Shown here: piece by piece, positions 8,795 to 20,481 of the stretch
Position numbering within the stretch: the first letter of the stretch is position 1
Layout of the letters: every line of letters begins with the position of its first letter
Assembly: GCA_943704525.1 (NCBI GenBank)
Contig: CALSCQ010002260.1
Span: 2,501-30,427, forward strand
Source: Pigoraptor vietnamica
Taxonomy: Eukaryota; Opisthokonta; Filasterea
Direction of reading: 5' to 3'
DNA: 27,927 nucleotides
Program-made: the position numbers and the translations under genes
Notes under the pieces: generated by a model
The model's database searches: none
The model's input: only the letters and a program-made list of their open reading frames with translations
What the model was told of the DNA's origin: nothing

Positions 8795-11700
8795 ATGGCG
8801 TCGTGTGCGCGGGTGTGTGCGCTGGGATTGTTGCTCGCACTGTATGCTGCGTTTGCGGGTGCCGCGCCGCTCGTGGGCGACTCGGTGCTCGTCGATGGCT
8901 TCCGCGCGCCGTCCGTGCCGCTGATGGTGAACGACCCGTACTTTTCGGTGTGGTCCAATGCGGACAATCTCACGGACGACTGGCCGCGCCACTGGAGGTG
9001 CGTTTGCACGTGACACTCTGCCAATACTTGATGGCGCATCTACACAATCATCGATTACACTTGTCTCTCTCTTGACCCGTACTCGACGCCCATGTGTTGG
9101 CCCGTGTTGACGGCGTGTCTTTGTATTAACCTGCCTGTGCTGCATTGACGGGTCATGTACGCGCCATAGCTGGGGGTGAATCTACTACATCTCGAGGCCG
9201 TGTCTAGTTGAACCGTTGAAGAGCCTGTGCGAGACTGACTTTGTGGTGGTGCCTTCGTGCAGCGGCCCAGTGATGGCCATGATGGGAATGGTGCGCATCG
9301 ATGGCAAGGTCTACCGCTTCATGGGGCCTGCGTCAGGGACGACGACGCTGGTGCCGGCCATGCAGCAGACGAGCGTCAAGGTGTGTGGCGTTGCGTTGTC
9401 GCGACATGTGCGATAGGCGAGGGGCTGCGTGTGACTTGTGTGCGCGTTGCGGAGCGAAGGGCGAAGTGTAAGTTTCGAGGAAGTTTTCGGTCCCTGCTAG
9501 CATGTCTCCTCAGCATTGCCTCTATTGCACGATCCCCGCAGGTGTACCCCCTCCACACGGTCTACACGTTCGCGGCCGGCGGCGTCCGCCTGACACTCTC
9601 CTTCATGACGCCGGCGATTCCCTCCAAGCTCGAGCTGCTGAGCCTTCCTGTCTCCTTCATCTCGTACGGCATCGAGAGCACCGACGGACAGTCGCACACG
9701 GTGCAGATGTATTACGACAACACGGCAGAGTTCGCCGTGGCGTCGGTTACCGAGGAGGTCGACTGGGCGGACGCGGACGTCACCAACCACATCGCCATGC
9801 GCACGGGCACCAGCGCGCAGAGCGGTGCGTGCGACTTGTGATTGATGCTGCTCTCTTTATGTGCGTGTGCTTTGGTGACATAGGGTGTGTAGGGTGTGCG
9901 CGTGCGCGCGCCCGTGTGTGTGAGTGTGTGCGTGTGTGTAAGGGGCGAGGAAGCCAATCGCCCAACACCGTCGCTCACGTGACCACGTCGCACCCTCCCA
10001 CAGTGCTCGGCCAGAAGGGCGACTTTGTCAAGATTAACTGGGGCTTTGAGTATGTTGCCGTGCGCGCCGATGCCCCCGGCAAGCCCACGCACACTGTCGC
10101 GGGAAGCGTTGCATCGCGCGCGGCCTTCATCACGAACCTTCCGCCGCCGGCGTACGACACACGCCGTCCGCGCAGGTGTGTGCACAACACATGCTTGGGT
10201 CGCTGTGTGTGTGTGTTTTCGCAGTGCATGCTTATCGTTGGAGAGCGTCGGGCTTCGGCTTCTTATCTGTTAACGAAGCTCGGTGCAAGTAACGCCGTCC
10301 CTAACACTGTTGCTTGTTTTCAGGTGCGACGACGACTGGATCACCCTGTCCTTCCGCTGGGACTTTGGCACGGTCACCCCCGCCGCCCCCGTCCAGACAT
10401 ACCAGGTGCTTGCGTACGACCAGGTCGCGGCGATGGACTTTTTTGGCGAACAGATGCCGCCCTACTGGCGCCAGTTGTACCCGACGGCCGAGGCGCTTCT
10501 CTTGGACGGTGCGTGCGCGCGTTCGTGTCCGTGGCAACTGTTCGGTCGCTTTTCGTGTCTGAGGGCATTGTGCGATGGCATGTCTTTGGTGTGTGTACTT
10601 GCCGTTGGTACCTCTGAGTCTCCCTATTACCGTCACAGTCTCGAACCGCTATGCCGAGCTGAGCGCGGCGGTGGCCGCATACGAGAATACGGTGCTCACG
10701 GAGCTATTCTCTGCGGGCGGTGCCAAGTACGCGACGCTCGGCGCCCTTGCCTTCCGCCAGACCACCGGCGCAACTGTTGTCGTTTGGAGTCCCAAGCGCA
10801 ACGAGGTGGGTTTTTGATTGTCCTATCGCACGCCTTGTGCTGAGTCAGTCATACGTTCTTCACTCCGTCTTATGCCTGTCGCAATCTCCGCGTACCAGTC
10901 CACGCCACTCGCCCTCCCTCCCTCCTCCCCGCCGTCGTCTCGCAATTGGCACGTAATACCCATTGCAGCACCTTACCGCTTTGCCTCACGGTGTTCCCGA
11001 CTCGCGTGTTTGCAGGCGCTCGTCTTCATGAAGGAGATCAGCAGCGACGGGGACATTAGCACGGTGGACGTCGTGTACCCTGCGTCGCCCTTCTTTGTCC
11101 AGTACGCCCCGGATGCGCTCGACCTCATGCTCAAGCCGCTGATGTACTACGCCAACAACGAAACGTCCATTGCGTACGATCTCGCCTGGGTGGGTTTGTC
11201 GCAAGGGCCTTTCAATCCATCGCTGCTCCTAAGGACTGTCTGCGCTTGGTGCTGTATTGAGGACCTTCTCTATCCAACTCGCTGTTACAAGAACCTCCCT
11301 ATCGCACCCGCCGCCGTCCTTCCCCTTGCGCTTTTGTGTTTGTTGCGCGCGGGGGTGTTCGGTGTCTTTCCTCTTTCTTACGAGTACCCTGCAGGCGCCG
11401 CACCACCTCGGCCAGTGGCCCATCTGCGACATTAAGCCTGACGAGCAGGAGCAGATGCCCGTGGAGGTACGTGACCTCCAACGTGATGCAGGCACGCAGG
11501 CACGCGCGCACACACACACACACACACACATACATAACACTCGCGCACTGGACTGATTTCGACGGACCCTCTCCCCGCAATGCAGGAGACAGCCAACATG
11601 CTGCTCATGTTTGCGGCGATTGCGGCGGCCAAGAGCAACAAGACGGACTTCCTCAACGGCTACTGGGGCGTCCTGCAGACATGGTGGGGCTCTGCACGTG

Positions 11701-12748
11701 TCTGGTGTTGGGCGGTACGGGGCCTCGTCTGCGCGCGAGTGCCCGTTGGATGGCTTTGCTGCGTCTCACTACTTTTTGAGATGAGGGAAAGATGGAGAGC
11801 AATGAGGAGAATCAAGGGAGGGCGAAGTGGAAGATTGCATTGCTGACGCATCTCTCCTCCGTAGGGGCGACTATCTCGTCAGCAGCCTTCCCGACCCCGG
11901 CAACCAGCTGTGCACGGACGACTTCGAGGGTCCCTCGCCGCACAACGTCAACTTGGCCGCAAAGGGCGTCATTGGGCTTGGCGCTTACTCGATGCTTCTC
12001 GTCGCTGCGGGGCGCGCGCAGCCGGACAACGACTACTTTACTGCGGCTGTGAACTATGCGCAGCGCTGGATGACGCTCGCGGACGACGGCGACCACACGC
12101 GCCTCCAGTACGACGAGGTGCGTGGGCATACACTCAAGAGTCGAAAGGACTCAGTTTGCATCCACCGTTAGTCGCTTTGCCCTCCCTCCCCGCACTGCAC
12201 GCTGGCCGAGACTCTCCTCGGTCTCTAACCGCCTATCCCACCTTCAGCCGGGCACGTGGTCTCTCAAGTACAACATGCTGTTCCACGAAATGCTCGGCCT
12301 CAACATCTTCCCGCGTTGGGCCATTGACCGCGACATCCAGTACTACTTTGGCAAGGTGCGCGACACTGCTTAGTCTCTTCTCGTCTACATTACGCATGTT
12401 TCTCCCTTTCTTTCTCTCCGTGTACAAAGTGTGAGTCAATGGACCGTTTATCACTTAAGCCCTTCGCATCACTAACATGCGCAATTGTTGTCCCGCGTGC
12501 AGGCCAACACATACGGCCTTCCGCTCGATTCGCGCGCCACGTTCACCAAGACCGACTGGGAGATGTGGGTTGCTGCCGTCGCCTCCCACGACCAGTTCCT
12601 TCGCGTCGTCGATCTCGTGTATGCGTTTGCGAACACGACGGCGGACCGCGTGCCGTTCACCGACTGGTACGAGACGGACACGGCGCGGCAGAAGGGCTTC
12701 CAGGCACGCCCGGTCATCGGGGGGATCTTCGCGCGCTTGCTCTTCTGA
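8795..12748 (+). CDS. gtaA: secreted glutaminase, GtaA/DUF4965 family (692 aa, 12 exons)
   Basis: The enzyme family hydrolyses L-glutamine to glutamate and ammonia outside the cell. Exons: 8795-8997, 9263-9380, 9542-9824, 10004-10175, 10324-10508, 10639-10805, 11016-11189, 11395-11466, 11586-11683, 11865-12117, 12248-12355, 12503-12748. Summed length is 2079 bases, divisible by three, and every join keeps phase. Residues 1-24 are a signal peptide ([14 protein letters not shown]). The order DUF5127, DUF4965, DUF1793 is suggested by the N-terminal [13 protein letters not shown], the central [20 protein letters not shown], and [20 protein letters not shown] toward the C-terminus. Length matches fungal GtaA (about 690 aa). 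Donors are mostly GTGCGT, GTGTGT or GTGGGT; acceptors are CAG except one TAG (before 11865). No catalytic break is seen. The symbol follows the fungal family name. Confidence 0.9.
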
Positions 12749-14817
12749 AAAAAAAGCCCAGTCCATGAGTTATTAAGCAAAACAGCGCATGCCGTCATCG
12801 ATGCTCCCCACTGTCGCTTGCCGCATGTAGACTGCCGCCAGTTATTGCTGCGACGAAACGGCTGTCACGCGGCTGCACTGCGCCGAGCGGATGTGATGTC
12901 GTTCACAGTTTGCCTCGCGGCCGCTGAGGTTTGCCCGGGTTGTGCGGGCCAATTGTCTTTTGATGCCGGAGTGCCGTTAGTGACACACAATGGCAATTGC
13001 CCGTCCCATTGTCGAAGAAGAGGGAAACAAATAGCCGCACTCTCTGACTCAAGAAAAGTAACCGACACACATTCAAGCCGAATAAGCCAACCGCACTTCG
13101 CACGCCAAGCCGGCTCGGCATTATTTGTTGACGTTCTCTCCAACTGTGAAAAGTTCCGTTCGAGTCTGTACTGTAGACGTGGCCGGAAAACACCGCCGGC
13201 GCTTAGACCCGTGGGAATCGCACAGGGGAAATTCCCGTGGGAAATTCAATCGGCGGAAAAAATTCGACACACTGTTTATTTCAGAGGTTGGTTTACTTGA
13301 ATTTTTATAAATTATTTACATCATTTATATTTATATAGTGGTTTATATTTATTATTTTTTTTAGTAGTGCTAAAATCGCCGGCGAATTGTGACAGTCGCG
13401 GCGAATTTTTTTAAGCCCGATATCAACGGCGGGTGCGAGATCACCTGAGTGCACATTCACCCCCCGCCATAGTATCCGCCTGCGCAGGTTGGCGTGTCGC
13501 CGCTGGTGCGTGTGTATGCTCAGTTAAAATATGCCGTGTGCGTGCGTGCCGGCCATTTGATAATGCGCCGGGAGTGTGTCACTAACGGCAATGGTCAGGG
13601 ATCGGCCGGCGGAGCGGCCGGATGCCAAGCCGAGCGCCCTGTTTGCGACTCAGCCAGGCCGGCGGAGACGCGCCTGCCACTGTAACGTCGTCGGGGCTCT
13701 ACCACTGGGCAGTTGAAAATGACATCCCGTTCGGCGTCCTCACGGTCCGCCGGGAACCTTCGTGGTCAAGGAGGAGGTTGGGCGCGCGCTCATATCCTGC
13801 GCGCCAATTCCGCCCGTCCACCGCAAGTTGTTGTTGGGACAGCTCGATTCGATTGTCAAGGACATTGACCCAAGGCCGTGGGCGTCGGCAGAAGAATCGG
13901 ACACGCGCCCGCGAGACACCAGGCATTGCCAAGCGAACGCCGGGATGGCGACGGGTGGGGTTGATTCAGAGATAAACTGATCACCGTATGCAGCAACCCC
14001 TCGCACTTGTCAATGTTGTTGGAAAGCGGAGTCGACGTCCGTCAGAGCATAGTTCGACCCGAGGAGTATGGTGTACATGTCCAGGGCACGTGTGCCTCGA
14101 AAGCCGAAGTCAGCGTGGCTCGGCAAGTCAAGTGCGCGCACGGTGCGCAGTGATTGTTCGGCCGGCGACTGCAGCCGTGAGACTCGGCCGGCTGTTAAGC
14201 ACCGTGACAATAGACTGAGACGTTCCCACAGCAGTCGCGCAAGGGGATACATCGCGCAGGGGGAACGGCCTTGAGCCGGACGAGTGAACTGAACTGCGGA
14301 GTGAGCACAGTGTCGAGCTGTGTGCGATCAGAACATGGCCGTGACAAACGACTTACCTGCCCGCCGACACGAGGCGAAAAGGTGCATGAGCTGGCCTATG
14401 ATTACGGCGCGCGCAGAGATTGCCGGCAAAACACTTCACCCCGAACAGCTTCAGTTCGCGAAGGTCGCACGAACTAAAGGACGAGCTTATATTAATAACA
14501 TGTGTTCTATTCATTGAGATGGGCGCCATCCCGTGTTGCTTGCAATGTTCCGAACCTTTTCGGTCACCGCCGCACTGCAGCACACTGCGATGAAGCAACC
14601 GCGGCGCCGTTGTGCGTGACGACACCACACGCACCAACGAACAGCGTGCGTGCGTTCGAGTACGTTCGTAGTGTCAAGTCAGTAAGATCGAGTTCTGATG
14701 ACGGGCCCTGCCGCGTCACAGTCATGCCAGGCGCCGGTTGCGCCGGTTCACCCCCGCCACTTTACGTCTGCGCAGGTCGGGCAGGGAAGCCCGCAAGCGC
14801 AGCCCAGTCCATTCGGT
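12749..14817. other. 2-kb gap without a convincing gene
   Basis: Short open frames lie on both strands, none with a family signature. An AT-rich island occupies about 13295-13375. Around it are short internal repetitions: cccgtgggaa twice near 13209 and 13233, and ggcgaatt twice near 13389-13410. A segment at about 13457-13492 partly recurs at about 14747-14779 (shared ttcacccccgcca and ctgcgcaggt). Composition differs from the GT-rich intergenic DNA elsewhere. It could be decayed mobile or duplicated DNA, but no terminal repeats or transposase motif are visible, so I assign nothing. The first part also holds the glutaminase 3' untranslated region. Confidence 0.4.
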
Positions 14818-15863
14818 TCAAAAGGTACCTCGCAATCCATTGCAACCCCCCTGCACGCCTCCACAGCTCTTCCGGAATGAGCGGGCACGAGTGCACGGCA
14901 CCCTTAGCACCTTCACGGACGATAGCGCCGAAACGTCTGCTATGTTTTCGGAGTGGCTGAGGTCCAGTTCACGCACACCCCCGAGCATGCTCACGTCACG
15001 CACGGGTGTATGGCGAAGCGATAGTCTGCGCACGCCCGCAAGCGCAGACACGTCCTCCACTGGGCAATTGTCGAGCACGAGGGTGTCCCCCCGCCGAGTG
15101 CAGACACATCGCGCACGCTCTCACAGTCCGAGAGGTCCAAATACTTGGCCGACCGAAGCGACGACACGTCCGAAAATGAGCCCCAGATGCGCAAGTAAGG
15201 CACGTTTGCAAGCACCGAAATGTCGGCGTCGTCGCCGGCCCCAACATAGACGCACGTCGACCGCGCAAGGGGGGAGAGGTCGCTGAACGTGCCGCCATTC
15301 AAACACACAGTGTGGACGCCCTCGAGCGCGCTTACGTCCCGGACGCGCCAACAAGGACGAAAGTTGAAGAAGCGCAGGCGACCGTTCGCCAACGGAGACA
15401 GATCGACGAGCGACTCTAAGAAAGAAATGTCGAGCACTTCGACGTTGCGAAGCGCAGAGAGGTCCGTGATGTCGGGACTGTCACTGAAGCGCAGCGCAAC
15501 GGCCGTCCCAAGCACGTCGAGGTCGGCGTTCGAGCGAATGAATCGAATCGCGCCCAGCAGATCTATGGCGCGGAACCCTCGCAGCGCAGAGACGTGCGTG
15601 AGGTCTTCAAGGTACGACAGGTCAATAAGCGTGCGTTCGCGTGGGATGGTCGAAGGGAACTCTTCAAATGCCATGTCGCCCAAACACAGCCTCCTCGCAG
15701 CACTTTTTCTGAGAATGAAGGGGCGCACGCGCGATACGAGCTCGCGCAGGCTGCGGTTGACCTTGCGCACGGCCGCAACTTCCTTGTCGCCGAGATAGGG
15801 CACGACGTGCGACAGAAACACCTCCATGGGAAGATCCAGCAGCAAACTGCGATCGTCGCTCAT
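14818..15863 (-). CDS. F-box/leucine-rich-repeat protein with an apparent frameshift near its 3' end
   Basis: The N-terminus (LLDLPMEVFLSHVVPYLGDK, residues 7-26) is F-box-like. After about residue 75 come short leucine-rich repeats built on DVSAL/DLSPL plus a variable LxL strand (LRNVEVLDIS, RSAKYLDLSD, VRELDLSHSE), giving about a dozen repeats. The first frame runs 15863 to 14991, but the repeat pattern leaves it at a C6 run (plus strand 15087-15092) and continues in another frame to a stop at 14818. Adding one base to the run restores the 19-residue repeat period exactly, so a sequencing or real one-base deletion is likely. A 65-base GTGAGA...CAG intron inside the repeats is an alternative but would delete about one repeat. 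The start at 15863 (accATGa) fits the F-box better than the upstream ATG at 16010. Probable role: substrate adaptor of an SCF ligase. Confidence 0.75.
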
Positions 15864-16437
15864 GGTGAGAAGAGAAATCCTGTCACAACATGACGCAGGC
15901 GAGAGAAGCGCAGCCGCTGACACGGGAGAAGCGCCGTGGACCAACGACCTCTGACGTCTTTCCGTCGCCGTCGCCCTCAGTCTTCGCAGGCACCATGGCC
16001 ATGTCGCCAAAAAAAGCGGCTGCTACTACGCTAGTAGAAGCAACTTTTTAGCGTTGTGGCACCCGAAATGTTCTGTCTGCTGGCCTCGACCTAAAGAGAG
16101 CGGTGGATGATGTGTGTGCTGGTGGTGAGCGTTATTTTGCCGAAAAAAAGCCTGCATGTTCGCAAGCAAAGGCGCAAGTGATCGCGAAGGTGTCCGGACA
16201 CCCACGTGACTTCCCGATTTGTGGTTTTGCGTTGCTAATAACTTACGCGTCACTCACTTTTGGGTCCGTTTGGGTGTGTCGCACGGCATATCACCGCAAC
16301 GGCGGCATGCGACTGCGCAGAGTGAAGAGTGCATAGCAGCCTCACCCTGCGCGTGTCACACTGCACTTTGTATGCTCTAACTGGTCGCTGACTGTGTCTG
16401 TGTGTGTGTGTGTGTGTGGCGTTGTGCCGGAGCAATC
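15864..16437. promoter_or_regulatory. divergent intergenic region (LRR gene / membrane-protein gene)
   Basis: It separates two head-to-head genes. It contains a short inverted motif (ctactacgctagtag, about 16022-16036), a CACGTGAC site at 16203-16210 and a (GT)n run at 16393-16418 just before the membrane-protein start. Any promoter function is inferred from position. Confidence 0.4.
16393..16418. repeat. short (GT)n run in the membrane-protein 5' leader
   Basis: A GT dinucleotide run with one interruption (gtct) ends about 20 bases before the ATG at 16438. Confidence 0.85.
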
Positions 16438-17423
16438 ATGACACGAGGGCGGCCCTCGGAGCAGGAGCCGCTCATACAAGATGACGGGCGGTGCGTACTT
16501 TGTCCATGCTGTGCGTGGGTGTGTGTTTATGTATAGGATTTGTGTGTCCCCGTGTATGTGTGGGTATTGTGCGTTGGTGTGTGTGGTTGGGCGTGCTTGT
16601 AGTGTGCTTGTGGATGCATGTTTGCACGTGCGTTGGTGCGCCGTGTGGTGCAGTGTAAGGACAAATCGTTTTTCTGCGACAGTGTATGCAAGGGGGTAAT
16701 TGGAAGGCTTTATTCGCCCTCAGGAATCTGTACGGAGATTACAGTGCGAGCGACTCGAAAGTGCAAGTCCCGCCGCCCCATTATTACGACCACCTGTCCG
16801 AAAACCAGTCGCTAAGTCTCCGTGACACGCACTGGGCCGAGCCCTTCGTGGACGCAAACCGCGACGAGTACATCGACCTCCACTGGCTGCACCTCCAGCA
16901 CCAGTTTGTACGGCGCTTTATCGCATCGGTCGCTCTTCTGCCCAAGTTCGCGCTCGACGGCGCAGGGTGGCAGGCGGCGTACGAGATTGCCATTCGCTCG
17001 GGGAAAGATGTGTCGGACTGGGAGTTGCACGCGCTGACGGGCGCGGGGAGCGGCATTGGCGTGTTCATCGCGCACTTTCTGACGTCGATCATTGCGTCTG
17101 CGTGCAATCGCAAGGAGCGCGGGCCCCTCTCGACACAGTGGGGACGCATCATCTTCGAGTCGTTTCACTTGGGCGTTGCCGCTGCATTCGCCGGCACTCT
17201 GTGGCAGGTGGGATATATTTGCCCTTGAGCTGAACCCTTTTCTCTCAGTGTTCGCCCGGTCGGAGTTATGTTGGGCCACCCTGTGCGTGCGTGCGGGCGC
17301 GTATGTGTGTATATATGTGGGTGCATGCGTGCGTGCGCCGTGCGTGCGTGTGTGTGCGTGTGTGCGTGTGTGTGTGTATGTGCGTGTGTGTGTGTGTGCG
17401 TGCGCGCCCGCGTGTGTGTGTGT

Positions 17424-17459
<36 letters not shown>

Positions 17460-17991
17460 GTGTGTGTGTGTTTGTGTACCCCGCGCGCTTGTCTGCCGTG
17501 GCGCAGTGTTTCGACTGACATTTCTCTCTCCTTCTCCTCCCCTTTTGTTGCAGCCGGCTGTCAATCGCTTCTACAGCGACGGCTTTTACACGACGGGTCT
17601 CATGACGGGACTTATCTGCGGCACGGCTTTTCTCGCCGCGTTCACCTTTGGCCGCCTTGTCGTTCGCGGTTTGCTGCAGTGCGGCGTGCGCTCACTCGCG
17701 CCCGAAGATCGCCGCCACTTTTGGGAGGACGCCAAGCTGTCGCTGTGGACGGTGTTCTGGTCGTCGTTCGCCTTTGTCCTGACATCGTTCGACACGCCCT
17801 TCGAATGCCGCGGAAATGCGCCGGCGATCGTCAACATATGCAAGGCCGCTGCGACGACGTCGATTGGGTTTGCGATTGCGCACATGGTGGTGCGTGTGCC
17901 ACTCGAAGCGAATGTCTCCGCCGCAAGGCACGCGGGCCTCGATTTGCTGCGCTCGCGCGTGGCGTCTTTTCGCGGCGGTGACGCGTTTTAG
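16438..17991 (+). CDS. unrecognised multi-span membrane protein with an N-terminal acidic dileucine (324 aa, three exons)
   Basis: I do not recognise the family. Exons are 16438-16490, 16724-17207 and 17554-17991; donors GTGCGT and GTGGGA, acceptors CAG, total 975 bases in frame. Hydrophobic segments lie at about residues 124-144, 160-178, 192-216, 241-258 and 272-293, suggesting five membrane spans, with a sixth possible around 80-95. The hydrophilic N-terminus carries EQEPLI (residues 8-13), which matches the [DE]xxxL[LI] sorting signal for endosomes, lysosomes or vacuoles. The loop [20 protein letters not shown] (52-71) is rich in acidic and aromatic residues. Exon 1 encodes only 17.7 codons, and its acceptor was chosen because it is the one that keeps phase. 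The second intron is GT-rich. No transporter or enzyme motif is visible. Confidence 0.72.
17289..17471. repeat. imperfect GT/GTGC-rich tract inside intron 2 of the membrane-protein gene
   Basis: Mixed GTGTGT, GTGCGT and GTAT units fill most of the intron, on the sense strand. The tract is followed by a pyrimidine-rich acceptor region. Confidence 0.9.
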
Positions 17992-18505
17992 GGACGAGCG
18001 GTCGCTGCGTTTCGTTGCTTTGCCTTGTTTTAATGTTTCGACTTTGCCTCACCCTCACATTCGAATTTCTTCGCGTTTCGCGTGCCGCGTGTCATTGCTC
18101 CGCGCGTTTCAATACATGCCCTTCCGTCGGGTAGCAATGTGGTCTATCTTCTATCTCACGTGTCTGTTTTGCTCAATTGGGTGTCGTGTTGGCCATGTTT
18201 TCGCTGTAAACACGTCCACTCCCGTGCTAAGGCCGGTCTTTCACTAACACTTGCAATGTTTCAACACTGGCGCTGGCGAGGCTTAAAAGCGCGCCTCGAA
18301 TTGTGTTCTGCCGGTTTAAATTACCCGGAACAGAAATGTCTGCACGCCTTTAAACAGGGTTAGGCGTAGACTCTGTTTGACCTTGAACGTGGTCACATGC
18401 AGAGCTTCTTGCGCGGCATCCCCTCTGGGGCATCATCCCTGTAAGGCAACGCCAAGTGAGACCAAATACGTCCAGGCGGAGAGCAGAGGAGCCATTCTGA
18501 GCACC
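17992..18505. other. tail-to-tail intergenic region (membrane-protein gene / EZH gene)
   Basis: It contains the 3' flanks of two convergent genes. It has fewer GT repeats than the introns on either side. No gene or RNA is visible. Confidence 0.45.
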
Positions 18506-19757
18506 CTACGCATGTGGGCCACACACCTCTTCGAGCGGCAAATGCAAACGCAGTGCACAAACAATGGGCACCGCCAAGAGCAGCGCTGCAACACAAACCC
18601 ACTTCTCGCCCTTCGCCTTTCTCCCGCGCTGTTTTCGCTCACGGTTGACGAATTTGATGATGTCCGTTTGCTTGTAACTGCAATCGCAGCCACATACGTC
18701 AGACAGACTGAGACAACATTATGGGATGCGAGCGATCCCTCTTGCTGTGACTGTCGCTCAAATCGAGTACTGTGCAAAGATGAACTCCAAAATGCCGCGT
18801 GCGCGTGCGTGCGTGCGTGTGCTGGCGCGCGCATGTGTGCGTGCGAGAAGGTTGGAGGGCTACGCATGGACGTTAAAAGTTACACAACCACACCTGTAAT
18901 CGAAGAAGAGCTCTGCGCCCGCCGGAATTTCTTTTGTGCGCGCATAAATCCCAATGCGGTAATCGCCGTTCACCATCATCACTGCGACCGACAAACAAGG
19001 ACGACGATTAGCGGAAGAAGACGAGAAGTGGCATGAGGTGAGACAGTGCAAGTGCGCATCCCTACAGCACACATCTGGCGATTGTGCATGCCTTTTCTAT
19101 GTATGTATGTGTGTGTGTGTGCGTGCGTGCGTGTGTGTGTGTGTGTATGCGTGTATGTGTGTGTGTGCGTGTGTGTACGTGTATGTGTGTGTGTGTGTCT
19201 GTGCGTGCGTGCGTGTGTGTGTGTGTATGTGTGTGTATGTGTGTGTGTGTGTGTGCGTGTGTGTGTGCGTGCGCGCGCGCTAGCGGCTTATCTACGCGCG
19301 TATGTGCACATTCTTACCGCGCGCCTCGCAGTTCGGATTGAGGGAGTGATTCGCAAAGCGAATTTTGTTGCCCTTGCGCGTGGCATCGACGACATAGTCT
19401 GAGCCGAAAGCAAAGTTTAAATACGCAGGAAACGCCGTCCAGACACATGGCAGACGAGCAATGGCCAGAGGAGTGCACGCGAAGGAACACAGTCCGGACA
19501 CAAGGCAAGAGGTCAGAGAGGAGGGCACACGCAGGAACGTAGTCAGGACAACGCAAGAGGTCAGAGAGGAGTGCACACGTACACACCCGAGTTAAGGTTA
19601 AAGAGGAAGCTGGACTTGTACTGGTCATACACAACACCGCGCCGATTCGCCTCTTCCTGTGAGACGAGCTGCGCATGTTGAAACAGCGTCAGAAAGAGAG
19701 TGACAGCTGTAAGCGCACAGCACACAGCAGTCATGCATTCTATGACTCGCAACTGGC

Positions 19758-19796
<39 letters not shown>

Positions 19797-20399
19797 CAAA
19801 AAGACGGAAAGGCGTGCCGCGCAGCGCAGCACGTGACGCACCTCGCCACGGTATTCGCTGATGAGCTGGTTCTTCTGGACGGCGTCCTTCGTGAAAATGC
19901 CCCACCCGGCGACCTCCGACGGCGCAAGGAGAAGGTGCTGCGGCATGCAGTGCTTAGGCAAAGCCGCGACATGGCACGTGACGCGCACGTGACAGACCGC
20001 CCAGGTGGCACACCTTCCTGCGGCCCAGCTGAAGTCCGACGTTGCTGCACTGTCCGTCGCTGCGCTTCGCATGGTCCGCGCTGTGGTCCTGGCCGCAGCC
20101 GAGCACTGCGCTCGCTGTGACAGAGATGACCGCGCAGAAAGGCGCGTGAGACACAGCGCAGGCGTTGCGAGGATCGATGGCATTACATGCGACATGCACG
20201 ATTTCTTTCCACTGGCAAAACACAGACAAGTAGACGACACCCACTGGCGCCACATGTCCCGCAGACGTCCGGATCGCATTCTCGCTGGGCGGCAAAGCAC
20301 GGGCACGCGCGCGTGTCGCAGGACGCACGGCAGCGGCAGCCGCCGAATTGGTGTTTGCCTGTGTGTTGGAGCGTATTAATAAACAACTCTGTTGCAGTA

Positions 20400-20481
<82 letters not shown>

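Noticed and set aside
13622-13980. Overlapping open frames (for example one with VVKEEVGRALISCAPIPPVH)
   Set aside because: No recognisable family, no consistent splice context, and both strands are equally open.
15864-16010. Upstream ATG at 16010 as the start of the F-box/LRR protein
   Set aside because: The added 49 residues have no motif, while the ATG at 15863 has good context and directly precedes the F-box.
17268-19402. Cys/Val-rich and Thr/His-rich open frames over GT tracts
   Set aside because: Repeat translations lying inside introns of the membrane-protein and EZH genes.
19097-20479. Repeat arrays considered as a CRISPR or tandem-gene signal
   Set aside because: Period-two microsatellites without spacers, within introns of a eukaryotic gene.
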